Shown: positions 34,838 through 56,155 of the stretch, piece by piece
Numbering within the stretch: the first letter of the stretch is position 1
Layout: each line of letters opens with the position of its first letter
DNA from: Toxotes chatareus
Taxonomy: Eukaryota > Chordata > Actinopteri > Toxotidae
Assembly: GCA_016801885.1 (NCBI GenBank)
Contig: CM028898.1
Location: forward strand, 12,064,858 to 12,128,857
DNA: 64,000 nucleotides
Reading direction: 5' to 3'
Notes under the pieces: generated by a model
Databases searched by the model: none
Told to the model about the DNA's origin: nothing
The model's input: only the letters and a program-made list of their open reading frames with translations
Program-made: the position numbers and the translations under genes

Positions 34838-36452
34838 TTACCCCTCCATTAGCCCCAACCCTAAAACCATGTCTTATGCTTCAAATTGGCATTTAAAGAA
34901 TTGAACCCCCCGCCCCAAACACACCCCATACCCCAACCCCCCCATTACTGTGGGTTTACTCCGGGTGCTCCGGTTTCCCCACACACCCCCCCAAAAAAAT
35001 TAAAATATTTAAAAAAAAAATTCTTAATTTACTTATGTTTTCTTTCCTTTAAACTCAGGTTTATTGTGATTAAAAGTGTAATGTATTAGGATTAATATAC
35101 TGATTCCTTTCTAACAATTATCTAAGATGTGAGCACTTTAGGAAATGTTGTCTTCACCGTACGGAACCCATGAACGTTATATTAAAAAAAAAAAAAGGAC
35201 CTTTTCCTTATCATACTTGTAATTCTAGGACTAACTGATAGCTGATAGGATCTGATAGTAACAGGTACAAACTAGAGATAAACTGCTTATCGGTGCCGAT
35301 ATTTGGCATTTTGACAACAAATCCAGTAACAAGTTTTAGTCTTTCTCTAAACTTTTTAATCCAAGTTCCACCATTGTTACCGGCGGTCCAAACACTGAAG
35401 GAGGAAAACTGGCTAACCACAGAGAGCCTGTGCTGCGAGGGCATAGCACTGATGAAGCAGACCTGCACCTATCTGCATCTACCTATGAAGTCCTCAGAAA
35501 TATTAATGGTGTTTCCAAGATTTTTAGATATCATTTAATGGCCAAGTACATTTGTTTGCCAAACAAAAAGCTGCTACCAAAACATCATTTTATGGTGCAG
35601 TACCCCACATGTATTCTTAAAATTGGACCACTTTTTGCATAGCTGCTGCATGTGCTATGAAGCAAAGCACAGTTTCTTTAATAAACAATTCAAAATCTTA
35701 CAAAATGTCACTAAAACATTGGTAAAGAAACACAAAAGTCAAATAACATACAGTTGCCAGACGTTTGACCCCAACAGAGTGAAGAGTGGTCCAGGTAAAC
35801 ATGTTGTCTTTAAATTTGATGGACTGGGCTGTGAGATAGCTGAGACTCTCCAGGAACCAACTGACACTGTGGTTTTAGATGTTAGGTGGACCAAACATCA
35901 CCATGGAAAAATGTATCGTCAGGTTTAGTTGTTTGTCTCAAAGTCCATTGTGAGAGGTCAGTTCTTCCTCTAAATCCACCATGTTGCTATTAATGATTAA
36001 CAATTACTGTTGGTTACTTTTGCACTACAGAACAATATGTCTTGATGAGCATTTTAATGTATTCAAAACTGAGTCCACAACAGACTGACCTCATGTAGTT
36101 GATGTCACAGAGCTTTTTTTCTTACAAAACATTTGATCTACAGATGTCAGACAGTTGTGATGATTCAAGTTTGTTGTCCCATGATGTTTGCTGTGATTTA
36201 AAAACTCTGAAAACTTCATATTGTGGAAAATCTGAGTCTATATTGAGGAAAATGCTACATATAGTAAATTATCATCATGTAGAGTTAAATATAAACACTA
36301 AACAGAGTAGAAAGAACTGAAAAATTAACTCTGCAGTAACTTTTACTCTGTTTCGACTGGGACCAAATGTTATCTTTTCTTTAGAGTAAAATTTAATTCT
36401 ATCTATCTCACACCATACCATAAGTACAGCATATACCACATTGTATTTTGAC
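34838..36452. other. Spacer downstream of the single-exon gene, no further gene seen
   Basis: The first 350 bases may be 3' UTR of the single-exon gene (ATTAAA candidates at 34999-35004, 35069-35074 and 35181-35186, the last with a 12-base A run). The remainder is AT-rich with short unrelated frames. I see no conserved coding peptide. Confidence 0.6.
34951..35020 (+). repeat. Fish interspersed repeat fragment and poly-A tract after the single-exon gene
   Basis: GGGTTTACTCCGGGTGCTCC followed by GGTTTCCCC (34952-34980) matches a phrase found in very abundant teleost repeats (usually followed by CCACAGTCCAAAGACATG, which is missing here). A C-rich run precedes it and an ATTAAA (34999-35004) plus a ten-base A run follow. 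Confidence 0.5.
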
Positions 36453-36817
36453 ATCTTCAACCCTCAACCTCCACTATCAGGTACACAGAGTTTTGTTGAA
36501 AAAGAGCACATGAGCACTTTTGTATTTTATTTTACTTTATTTTACGGTAATTTATTTTTCTTTCTTTATTCTTAGTCCGTTCCTTATTCTAGTTTATTGC
36601 ACCTTATTGTTTTTTTCTTCGCCTTTAACTTCTGTGAGCTTCCGAGCACTTGCAAGAAATTTCGTTCATTGTACGTACTTGGGACGTAAAGTAAATGACA
36701 ATAAAGTTCTCTGAATCTTAATCTGAGTGGTCAAAGTCAGTCTCCCTTTGTCTTTTGGATCCCCTGACTGGTGCCACAAACAGTGTCAGCCTGTCTGCCC
36801 GTCTTGCTCACTCTCCA
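36453..36817 (+). repeat. 365-bp interspersed repeat, copy A
   Basis: Near-identical to copy B at 37280-37636. It starts ATCTTCAACCCTCA and ends GTCTTGCTCACTCTCCA. The middle (TTATTTTTCTTTCTTTATTC, GAGCACTTGCAAGAA, AATGACAATAAAGTTCTCTG) resembles the 3' ends of fish non-LTR retroelements. Copy A has eight bases (TGTCTGCC) near its end that copy B lacks, and a few substitutions. Confidence 0.85.
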
Positions 36818-37261
36818 GCAGGTGGAACCAAAAAGCTCAGATTTGGATTCATCAGAACAAAGTACAGATTTCCACTGGTGTCAATTTCTTGGCTTTCTTG
36901 GCCCAAACAATTCTCTTTTTCTTGTTGTTCTTCCTCATTAGTGTTTTTTTTTGCTGCTGCAAAAGGACCGTGAAGGCCTGATTCACGCAGTCTCCTCTGA
37001 ACACTTGATGTTGAGATGTGTCTGCTACTTGAACTCTGTGAAGCATTTAATCTCTAATCTGAGGTGCTACTTTGAAGAATCTAAAATATATAAAATATAA
37101 CATATTCTGGTTGGTTTAACACTTTTTTGTTAACTACATAATTCCATATGTGTTCCTTCATAGTTTTGATGTCTTCAGTATGAATCTACAATGTAGAAAG
37201 TAAAAAAAATAAAGAAAACCACTGAATGAAAATGTGTGTCCAAACTTTTGACTGGTACTGT
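36818..37261 (-). mobile_element. Truncated Tc1/mariner element
   Basis: Read on the minus strand, it starts with a Tc1-type terminal repeat ACAGTACCAGTCAAAAGTTT at about 37261. It passes through the region encoding GDCVNQAFTVLLQQQ and KKRIVWAKKAKKLTPVEICT, and stops abruptly around the peptide that in intact Tc1 transposases reads SDESKFE. Only the first part of the transposase is left, with no complete DD34E triad, and the frame is interrupted. The element is dead. Confidence 0.8.
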
Positions 37262-37279
37262 GTGTGTGTGTGTGTGTGT
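37259..37279. repeat. (TG)10 at the Tc1 terminus
   Basis: A TG run directly continues the terminal TACTG of the Tc1 fragment and leads into repeat copy B. Confidence 0.9.
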
Positions 37280-37636
37280 ATCTTCAACCCTCAGCCTCCA
37301 CTATCAGGTACACAGTGTTTTGTTGAAAAAGAGCACATGTGCACTTTTGTATTTTATTTTATTTTACTTTACAGTAATTTATTTTTCTTTCTTTATTCTT
37401 ACTTTGTTCCTTATTCTAGTTTATTGTACCTTATTGTTTTTTTCTTTGCCTTTAACTTCTGTGAGTTTCCGAGCACTTGCAAGAAGTTTAGTTCATTGTA
37501 CGTACTTGGGACGTAAAGTAAATGACAATAAAGTTCTCTGAATCTTAATCTGAGTGGTCAAAGTCAGTCTCCCTTTGTCTTTTGGATCCCCTGACTGGTG
37601 CCACAAACACTGTCAGCCCGTCTTGCTCACTCTCCA
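37280..37636 (+). repeat. 357-bp interspersed repeat, copy B
   Basis: Direct repeat of 36453-36817 in the same orientation, on the other side of the Tc1 fragment and TG run. The high identity indicates a recent duplication or two recent insertions of one family. Confidence 0.85.
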
Positions 37637-38620
37637 TCATACTCGGCCCTCATCCCTCTTCTATCAGAGACTGAAGATACACACTTCGTTGTAATGTCTT
37701 GCGAAGTTTGCTGATGGCAAGAGATGAACAGAGGAAGAAAGGTGAGAAAGGGAAAGAGATGTATTTTGAGAAGCAGAGCCAGAGGGTGCAATGAGTCACC
37801 CTACCCTCCCAAATGCACTGGGCTCAATGGGGTCTCCCACAGCCTGCAGACACACACACTCATCCGTTCACCCTCTCCCATACACTGTCCATATTCTCTT
37901 TCTCTGCCCCACACGGGGGTGCACACACTGAAATGCAGAAGTGCTGCATTCAAACTGCCAACTACACAAAGTAACCCGCCTCCCCAAAGAATTGTCATGC
38001 ACAGTCATTTTCAGCCAAATTAAACCATCAATAGTCTGAAAGTTATATAAAACACACACACAGAGGCAAAATCATCCTTTTGTTATTCTCTATAAATCTA
38101 TGCTCTAAACAAATATAATGAATTCTGAAAGTTAATTCTAGCAGCTCTAATACCTGAGCTTTAATGTCCACTGGTATGATAACAAACCATTACTGCCACC
38201 CTGTAGTCTAATGTGTAATACCACCTGAGCATTGCAGTCCTCTCTTCTTTAAAGTAAAAACTGCAAAACAGTGAATCACAGACGTGAGTTCTCTTAACTA
38301 TTTCACTCTCTGTTCAGCATGATGCTGTAACACGTGCATTTTCAAAATACGTCTTGTATGAACTAACCAGTAGATCTGCTTTAAAAAAAAACCCGTATCC
38401 AAAGTCTGTGCTCACAAAGTCTGTGTGTGCACTCATTGTACTCAGTTACTTGGAGTGTGTGTGTCTGTACCTGTGGGAGGTGTTTAGTCTCGTATTGGTT
38501 TATGCTGCGTCCCGCAGCGTTTGCAGCTCAACATGCCACTGTCCGTCCGCTGTGATGCAGTTGTCCAAAGTGACGTTACAACCGAAGCTATGTATTACGG
38601 TGGCCGAGAAAGGCCACCCG
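37637..38620. other. Spacer, no gene seen
   Basis: About 1 kb of unique-looking DNA with no coding region I can support. Short CA-rich stretches occur near 37850 and 38054. Confidence 0.6.
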
Positions 38621-38700
38621 AATGCAAACAAACGCAAAAGCAGCAACACAAATGCAAAAGCCACAATACAACTGTAAAAGCCGCAACACAAATGTAAAAG
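38621..38700. repeat. 20-bp tandem repeat, 3-4 units
   Basis: Units CAGCAACACAAATGCAAAAG (38641-38660), CCACAATACAACTGTAAAAG (38661-38680) and CCGCAACACAAATGTAAAAG (38681-38700), with a weaker unit before them (38621-38640). The register is exact, 20 bases each. Confidence 0.9.
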
Positions 38701-39000
38701 CCTCGGAATGGAAGTTGTTACTTTCTGGCTACGAAGTGGAAGAACCGCGGTCAAGCCAGCCGTCTCTCCTTTTTGCGAAGTCAGGCCAACGGCTCCAACA
38801 TTTCAAGTGCTCCCGTGTTGCAGACTTTACGGTAAATAGACGGATGCGGTTGAGAAAGTCAGCGCTAGGATGATACAGCGTGGGCCAACTTCCGGTTTTC
38901 AAAATAAAAATGTGGGTTATTGAAAGGCAATAAAGAGACGTCAGTGTGATCCTGTACTGGTTTTGCAGGACCATATATATAGTACTATACTGACCGGAGA

Positions 39001-39260
39001 TACACCTCTTTTTATTACTTTTTAACATTTCTCTTATTTTTAATTTTTTAATGTAAAAAAAAGCATTTGAGCTCAATAGCTTTCAGGTCATGTGACCTAA
39101 TGACTCAAAATCAGTGCAGGATCACAGTACTCCACTGGCTGGTTGAGCTACACCTCTTTTTATTACTTTTTAACAACTGATCATCAATTTTTGATATATA
39201 CCATCATATTTTTCAATAGCCTCTATGTCATGTGACATAATGATTCAAAAGCAGAGGTCT
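39001..39260. repeat. Tandem duplication of about 140 bp carrying GTCATGTGAC
   Basis: A 27-base word beginning TACACCTCTTTTTATTACTT occurs identically at 39001 and 39149. Each is followed by a diverged TCAATAGC...GTCATGTGAC...TAATGA segment (GTCATGTGAC at 39087-39096 and 39227-39236). It lies 450-600 bases upstream of the zcchc24 start codon. Confidence 0.8.
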
Positions 39261-39399
39261 ACATATGATTGTCTCTCTTTTCTCCTCCATTATAACTCTT
39301 ACTTTTAGTTGATCATGTTCTACAATGCGGGTTCCTCTCAGATGTACCAGCTACAGCAGCTGAGCATGTATAGAAAACGTACGCAGAAAGATGCAGGCT

Positions 39400-39681
39400 C
39401 ATGTGGGACTTCCTATTGGCTGTGACGCAACCCAGAGTCCTGGCCGGAGCGCCGCTTCAAGCTCCAAACTGGCATTCAGGCTTTTGCGCTTAATCCTTCC
39501 ACTGCGCCCTCCCTAAGAGACTGTAGTCCTGTTATTGGGTTCCTCCAGGGCGCCCCAGGTGAACACAAGGATCACACCCATCCAGCCGGAGCAGGGGGAT
39601 GACTGAAAGAAGTTGGGTAATCCAGAAAATCCGGCGGTTCTGACGGTGCTGTTCCAAGAGGCACAGTCCTCCAACAACAAT
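39400..39681 (+). promoter_or_regulatory. zcchc24: zcchc24 promoter and 5' leader
   Basis: A relatively GC-rich segment upstream of the start codon. An inverted CCAAT box (ATTGG, 39415-39419) and TGACGCAA just after it are the visible motifs. The transcription start is not defined. Confidence 0.45.
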
Positions 39682-50250
<10,569 letters not shown>

Positions 50251-51360
50251 CACGCTCTGCTCGACTTCCTTAATTTTATCCAATATGAAGGAAGTGATTC
50301 ATTTTATCCAAAATGAAGGAAGACTAAAAATACACGGTAATAACTTTACCATACTGCAATGCATCTAACAGTTTATTTTCATGAAACATTCTCTCTGAGA
50401 CTGTGACTCTTAGTGTAAGAGGCTCATTGTAGTGGAAATTTTCTACAGTATCTCTCACTGGAGACGAGTACTTTGCATTTGCTGGGTGCTTGCGAGTCAC
50501 TCAGCTATCATTATGTGAATATTCATTTAAAGTCTTAACTATGAACCAAGAATCTTACCAACTGTGAATCAAGAAACTTTAGCTCTGCATCTGTCTTCAC
50601 TCATGTCCAACATGTTGGGAACAAAACTCATGAGTGAAGTTTCCAGATGAAGATTTTCTTTTATGTGTTTGTATATTCCAGAAATAACTTAAATGATTTT
50701 TTTCTGTATAAAATATGCAACAAGTCTTTACTAAGAAGGATATGCAGTATTAATGTGTATCTGCATTATTATCTGTATTATTAGTACTGGAGGGTACATA
50801 ATTTTTGAATATATTTTTAAGCCATTACTGTTTTGTTGATTATTACACTTTGTGAAGGAAAATATTAGCCAACTAACATTTATTCTTTATATGCTATGTG
50901 CCTACAATTATTTGTGAAAATACCTTGTGGATAGTTTGTTATTCTTAAGTTGGTAAACATGGTTAACATAGTAGAGACATTTGATTTCCTGACAACTAGG
51001 ATAAATTACAGCACACTTATATTTTGGCACCCAGTGCCAAGAGAGACTCACCAAAGTGCTTTAAAAAATACATTTAAAAAAATGGGTCATAGGTTGTAAT
51101 GTCTCTTATTTAACACGAGACAAAAAAGGAATAAAAATCTGAATGTACCAAAGATCAGGCAGGATTAAGTGGAAGGTAGTATGACTATGTTGTCTTAGAG
51201 GGTTTTTGTATTTCAGTGAAATTGTGGTGGTAAATAATTATATGCAGAAGAAATACCCTATGATTTTCAGCTGTTTACATGCCATTTAATGTGCCTTGGT
51301 TTGAGTAACCCATGAGATGGATCTCTTAAAATGATTTTTTATTAAAATGTATTTAAACAT
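50251..51360 (+). other. zcchc24: zcchc24 3' UTR
   Basis: AT-rich non-coding DNA after the stop. ATTAAA at 51341-51346 followed by a GT-rich stretch (CTGCACTGTGTTCGTGTTTC) is a good polyadenylation site, giving about 1.1 kb of 3' UTR. Confidence 0.5.
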
Positions 51361-52095
51361 GTTCTGCACTGTGTTCGTGTTTCCTCCACTGCTCAGCAAA
51401 ATTGGCTTTGTCTCTAATAACAATAGATATACATCAGATCATAGTTTTTCATTCATCCATGTTGCAGTATGGATCTGGGACCTGTGAAAGTCCACAAGGC
51501 TGTATATATACACAACTAATACGTCACACTCTTTTCAACATTAACTAATCCAGATGTTACACATTTTTATCTTCCCACAACATTAAAAAAACAGAATCTG
51601 GATCTTGCTAAATATTTTTTGTGCATCTGGGAAAATATACTTATCAGATTTGGCTTCATTACCTTCTTAAATACCAGCACTGGCAGAACTCACAGTACAC
51701 TCTGATACAAAATGGCCCAACCCCCAAAAAGAAGCATTTCCCCGCACGGAAGTAATTACATCTGACATTGCAGACCTTAATTCTTCTTGACAGACCTCAG
51801 CAGAATAAATACTTAAGTGGAATAAGATCATTAGTCAGCTCAAGCTGATGAGGAAAGCAGAAGGGCGAGAGGAAAAAAAATGACCAAAAAAAAAAACACT
51901 GATCTCACTCTGCAGCTGGTGATGAAAAACACTCACTTTCAACCAATAAATGGGCACACCTTTACCTCAAACATTATTTCAGCCAGTTGTTTAAGTGCAA
52001 AACTTTTCTTTTGGGGATTTTTCTAATGCTCTGACATCTACGTTCCTGTAGTATAAAAACAGATGCTAAGAACAAGCTCATATATTTAGAAAAAA
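51361..52095. other. Convergent spacer between zcchc24 and ppif
   Basis: About 700 bases between the two 3' ends, AT-rich, with no gene. The genes are tail to tail. Confidence 0.7.
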
Positions 52096-52099
52096 ACTT

Positions 52100-52395
52100 T
52101 TTATTTTGTTTTTGCAAATAAACACCCTTTTCCAAACCTGTTAAATTGAATATGAATGCATTAATTTCTCTCTTTCAAATAGAACATTTTATAGCATGAC
52201 ATAGTTAAGTGCGTTAGTTGTCACTGAATTCAAGTACTAACAAAAAAAAAAACTGAGACTGGCTCTGAGATTTTCTATTGTCAGCAAAGAGAGGTAGCAC
52301 TTCGCACCATGACTGAAGAAAGAGCCTCTTTCACTCTCACATTGAAATTACAGCAGGAGATGAGACTAGGACCGTGTCCACTGCTCACATGGAGT
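52100..52395 (-). other. ppif: ppif 3' UTR
   Basis: Short 3' UTR, with AATAAA on the minus strand at 52100-52105 about 290 bases after the stop codon. Confidence 0.6.
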
Positions 52396-55300
52396 CTACT
52401 TGAGCTCTCCACAGTCTGTGATAGTGATCCTCTTGGACGTTCGCCCAGACCGTGAACCGAAAGACTCCACTTTCTTGACCACATCCATTCCCTCCTTCAC
52501 ACTGCCAAAGACAACATGCTTGCCATCCAGCCTGAATGAAGAAAGACGAAGTTTATTATCACTGCCCCAGACAGTGAGACGATCCATGATGCACCCAGCT
52601 GGGTTTGACTTGTGGCTTTCTGTTGGGTGATGCCACTTTTTATGAAATGATTGTGCTATTTTAGGCTGTTTATAAATCTTCACACTTTTCTGCTCTCTTG
52701 CCAAAACATAAGAATTCATTGCTTCCAGCAAGAATTTTATTCTCAGCAGGGTGGAACACAAAACACTCTGAAACAGCATTTCAGCATTAACTGGACTCGA
52801 CTCATCCATATTTAAAAAATCTAAAATAAGCAAGCATTCCAAATGTAGCAGGTTTCTAAAGCCAGCAACTGCATGGGATCTCTGGGCCATTACAGGTTAT
52901 TATTTTTACTTATAGTTTATTATTTTTACGAAATTATTTCTTACTTTCTTCAAGAGTGAGGAGCCTGGACTTCAAAGCCCCTGGTGGTGGACTGTAGTGC
53001 TTTTGTGATGGGATCAGAACTGTACACCGCTGCCACCACCACCGAGTTACTTTGTTTCGTCACAATTAAAATCACAGGAACTCCTCCTGTTTATTGTCCT
53101 TCAAAAGGCTTAGTTATGTTGTTCTGTTTATGATTTTTATTTTGTTTTTGCATAATTACAAGGTAATTAAATATTTTAAATCACCAGAAATAACACCATT
53201 CATATGATATCTACCAATGCTTTTAAATTCATAAGGGATATTTTGGAGGGTTAAAACCCTTGAATGTGAGCAAAAAGTTGTTTGGTGAAACGGATATTGT
53301 GTGAAAAAGGAGAATAATTATCACATTACAAAATATGTTTTCCAGACAGCCCATAAACAGAGCTTTGTAAAAATAACTTTAAATGAAAGCCAGCAACAGG
53401 CATAAATTCAATCCAAGTACAAGAACAACCACATTACATTTGCATTAGCCTCTGGAGTGTAGTGTTTGTCAGTACATACCATTCTGTTTTAGTGGTGCAG
53501 ATGAAGAACTGGGATCCGTTGGTGTTGGGTCCAGCATTGGCCATGGACAAGATCCCTACAATGCAACAAATTCGCATTCAGTTGGGTCAAAATAACAAAA
53601 CATAAATGTAGAGAGTGTTTTCACACAGGCTTTACAGAACAGAATGACTTTAACATGCATTAAATCACAAGACAAAAATTTATTCAACAGATCAATTTGA
53701 TGCAAGGATCAATTACGTACATTCAAAAAAAAACACAGTCAATCATTATGGTCAATTTAAGGAATCATCTATCATCATTTTAACCACATGAAATTCATTA
53801 TTGGCCTGTTATTTAAACACTATTTTCACAATGCTGCCACCTGGTGGTGAAAATGAGTGAGAAGAATCATGTCATAAGAGAGAGCAATTTGGAATATTTC
53901 AATCTAAAAATAAGCAACAATAATGTAATAATAAGGCAGCGATGAATTACAACGGCATCAAAACATCAAATTCTTAATAATGCATTCCTTCCTTGTCTGC
54001 CATGCTTTTATTTTTGCCTCAGGACAATAAGTGTTCACCAGCCTGGTTTCAAACCCTGCACTGTGAAGAGGAACAACTGAAAACTACCAGCTATTATAAT
54101 TATTCCCTTAAAATTCCCAGACCTTCAAGGACAACTGATCAAATTCCCAGGCTCTCCACATCTGGGAATGCCTCTGAAAAATTCAGCTTTTCCTGAAAAT
54201 CCATGAACAGTGGAAACCCTGGAATAAACAGACCAGGCAGCATCTTCATCGTCAGTGTACACAGAGACAGTGGGATATGGAGTAATTACCAGGTCCAGTG
54301 TGCTTCAGTTTGAAGTTCTCATCGGGGAACTTCCATCCATAGATAGACTTCCCTCCAGTTCCATTGTGGTTTGTGAAATCTCCCCCCTGAAAACACAAAA
54401 CACGTCACTGTAATTACACTAAAACAGAATGCCCGACAATTAAAGGACACAAAAAACTGAGAGAGAGAAGCCTACCTGGCACATGAAGTTAGGGATCACC
54501 CGGTGGAAAATTGATCCCTTGTAACCAAAACCATGTTCCCCAGTGCACAGCGCCCTGAAGTTTTCTATGAAAGAGAGCTTGCGTCAGACTCTGCCTCTGA
54601 CAATCCACATAGGTCTGTGAACACTCAGCGAGTTTTGGGAGGTGTCCCAAGCAAAAAAATGGATATTTCAGTTTACAGCTGCCTCCCTCTTAAGTAGTCA
54701 TCTACTTACTCATTTGGGCGTTAAATTTTTGTGATGCTTGTGTCATTTTTAAAGCAAAAATGTCAAGCATTTCTGCTCCCAGCTTCTCAAAAGTGAGAAT
54801 TTACTGCTTTCCCCCATCTTGACATTACAGTAAATTCAATTAGGGCTAAGAGGGCCACTCCAAAAGCTTCTGCTTGTGTTTTTTTGAAGTAGCTCATGGT
54901 GGATTTGAGCTTTGCTTTGGATAACTGTCCTGCTGTAGAAGCCAGACTCTTCTCATTCTGTCTTGACTGACTGCATAACATCTACATCCCCAAGGCAAAA
55001 TATTTCCACTCCAGTGCTTCACAATTGGCAAAAGGCAGGCTACTAAGTACTGACTTGGTATGGCGCCCAAACTTTTGCACATGCCACTAATGCAATTACT
55101 TTTTTCCTCCTGTTTTTTAAGTGATACGATACTGATACGATCAGCCTCTGGTTCTAACTCGTAACCGTCTGGTGGTATTTGATATGGAGGCGTTTGAAAA
55201 TAATTGCTTACCTGCGGTTTTAGGCACAACTTGGGAGTTGAGCTGCAAAAAGAGAAAAGAGACCAGCTGTCACATGTGAAGAGGAAAACTCACTCAACGA

Positions 55301-55545
55301 CTGCATGTAAACGTTATCAAAAGGAAGCGGGACAAGTTCTAGAGGTACAGCAGCTAAAGGAAAATATTAACAGAATATTTTTATCCTCTCACCTCAAAGG
55401 TTACTCTGCCCAGAGGTTCGTTGTCTGCAGCAATGTCAAAGTAAACCGTCGGGTTGTTGTTAGCAGCTGCTGGGCCGCTGCTGTACATACGCGCGGCGGT
55501 AAACGCCAGAGAACATAACTTTATCCTGTTTGATAAAATTAACAT
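52396..55545 (-). CDS. ppif: Peptidyl-prolyl isomerase F (cyclophilin D), complete, 6 exons
   Basis: Mitochondrial-matrix prolyl isomerase and regulator of the permeability transition pore. Exons 55393-55545, 55212-55242, 54476-54564, 54290-54386, 53480-53555 and 52396-52531 give 193 codons plus stop with consistent phases. Residues 1-19 (MLILSNRIKLCSLAFTAAR) are basic, hydrophobic and free of acids, a good mitochondrial presequence. The cyclophilin domain follows from NPTVYFDIAADNEPLGRV. Active-site elements are present: FHRVIPNFMCQGGDFT (catalytic Arg), GTGGKSIYG, MANAGPNTNGSQFF and the Trp of WLDGKHVVFG. It ends RITITDCGELK. Start chosen: the Met at 55545. The next in-frame Met at 55488 (codon 20) would make a form without the presequence. 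Paralog letter unresolved. Confidence 0.95.
54690..55090. repeat. Possible interspersed repeat in ppif intron 2
   Basis: A roughly 400-bp block in the intron between exons 2 and 3 with phrases recalling a teleost DNA repeat (GCACACTCCAGTGCTTCAC-like, GCGCCCAAACTTTTGCACAT). It has no coding capacity. Boundaries are not visible. Confidence 0.3.
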
Positions 55546-55700
55546 TTTTCAAAGCTAACACGGCTCAGTTGTTCGGCTCAAGTCAGGAAGGCGCTGAAAG
55601 TCACGCTTACATATGGGAGACAAGGAAGTTTTTCTTACACAACCGGAAGCACACGTTCTCCGAGGCTGTCAAAATCTCGCGAGATTACACCTGATCTGTG
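55546..55700 (-). promoter_or_regulatory. ppif: ppif promoter with ETS site and TCTCGCGAGA element
   Basis: Within 140 bases upstream of the start codon are an ETS/GABP-type site CCGGAAG (55643-55649) and a perfect palindrome TCTCGCGAGA (55675-55684). Both motifs are known in TATA-less vertebrate promoters, ETS sites especially in genes for mitochondrial proteins. No TATA box is seen. Confidence 0.6.
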
Positions 55701-55904
55701 TTATAATTTGGGTTCTTTTTCTACCTCTTGGGAGGTCCAAAGACGTGAGCTGAAGACTCTGCCTCACAAATAAATGTCCATTAACCCGCCTAGAAAAAAT
55801 CACAGGAAAAAAAGACGATTCAAACCTGAGCCATAACTTGTAGTTTTTTTTTTGTTGTTTTTTTTTAAGAATATCTGTCAATCATGCTTTTAATGCCACA
55901 GCCT

Positions 55905-56155
55905 TTCTGAGTATTGCTGCTGACCGCATGCATGCCCGTATGGGCAAAATTTAACATCCTCCACATCCAGGATGATAACGCACAATGTCACAAAGCAAAA
56001 GTCGTCTCTTACTGGTTTCATGAACACAACAATGAGTTCAGTGTCCTTCAGTGGCCTTCCCAGTCACCAGATCTGAATCCAATAAAGCATCTTTGGGATG
56101 TGGTTGAATGGGAGACTGGCAGCACGAATGCGCAGCAGTCTGCAGTATGAAAAAC
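55905..56155 (+). pseudogene. Tc1-type transposase fragment
   Basis: A 79-codon frame contains IQDDNAQCHKAKVVSYWFHE and VLQWPSQSPDLNPIKHLWD, the second Asp region and the Glu region of a Tc1 DD34E transposase. The first Asp region, DNA-binding domain and terminal repeats are missing nearby. It is a remnant in the gap between ppif and the zmiz1 3' end. Its sequence type differs from the Tc1 fragment at 36818-37261. Confidence 0.85.

Noticed and set aside
39613..39681. Upstream in-frame ATG extending zcchc24 by 23 residues
   Set aside because: The extra residues are not like the human N terminus. MMSAIETG aligns with MSLLSAID, so 39682 is preferred.
52396..52890. 164-codon continuous frame at the ppif 3' end
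   Set aside because: Only the last 45 codons (from LDGKHVVFG) are cyclophilin. The rest is intron read-through upstream of the acceptor at 52532.
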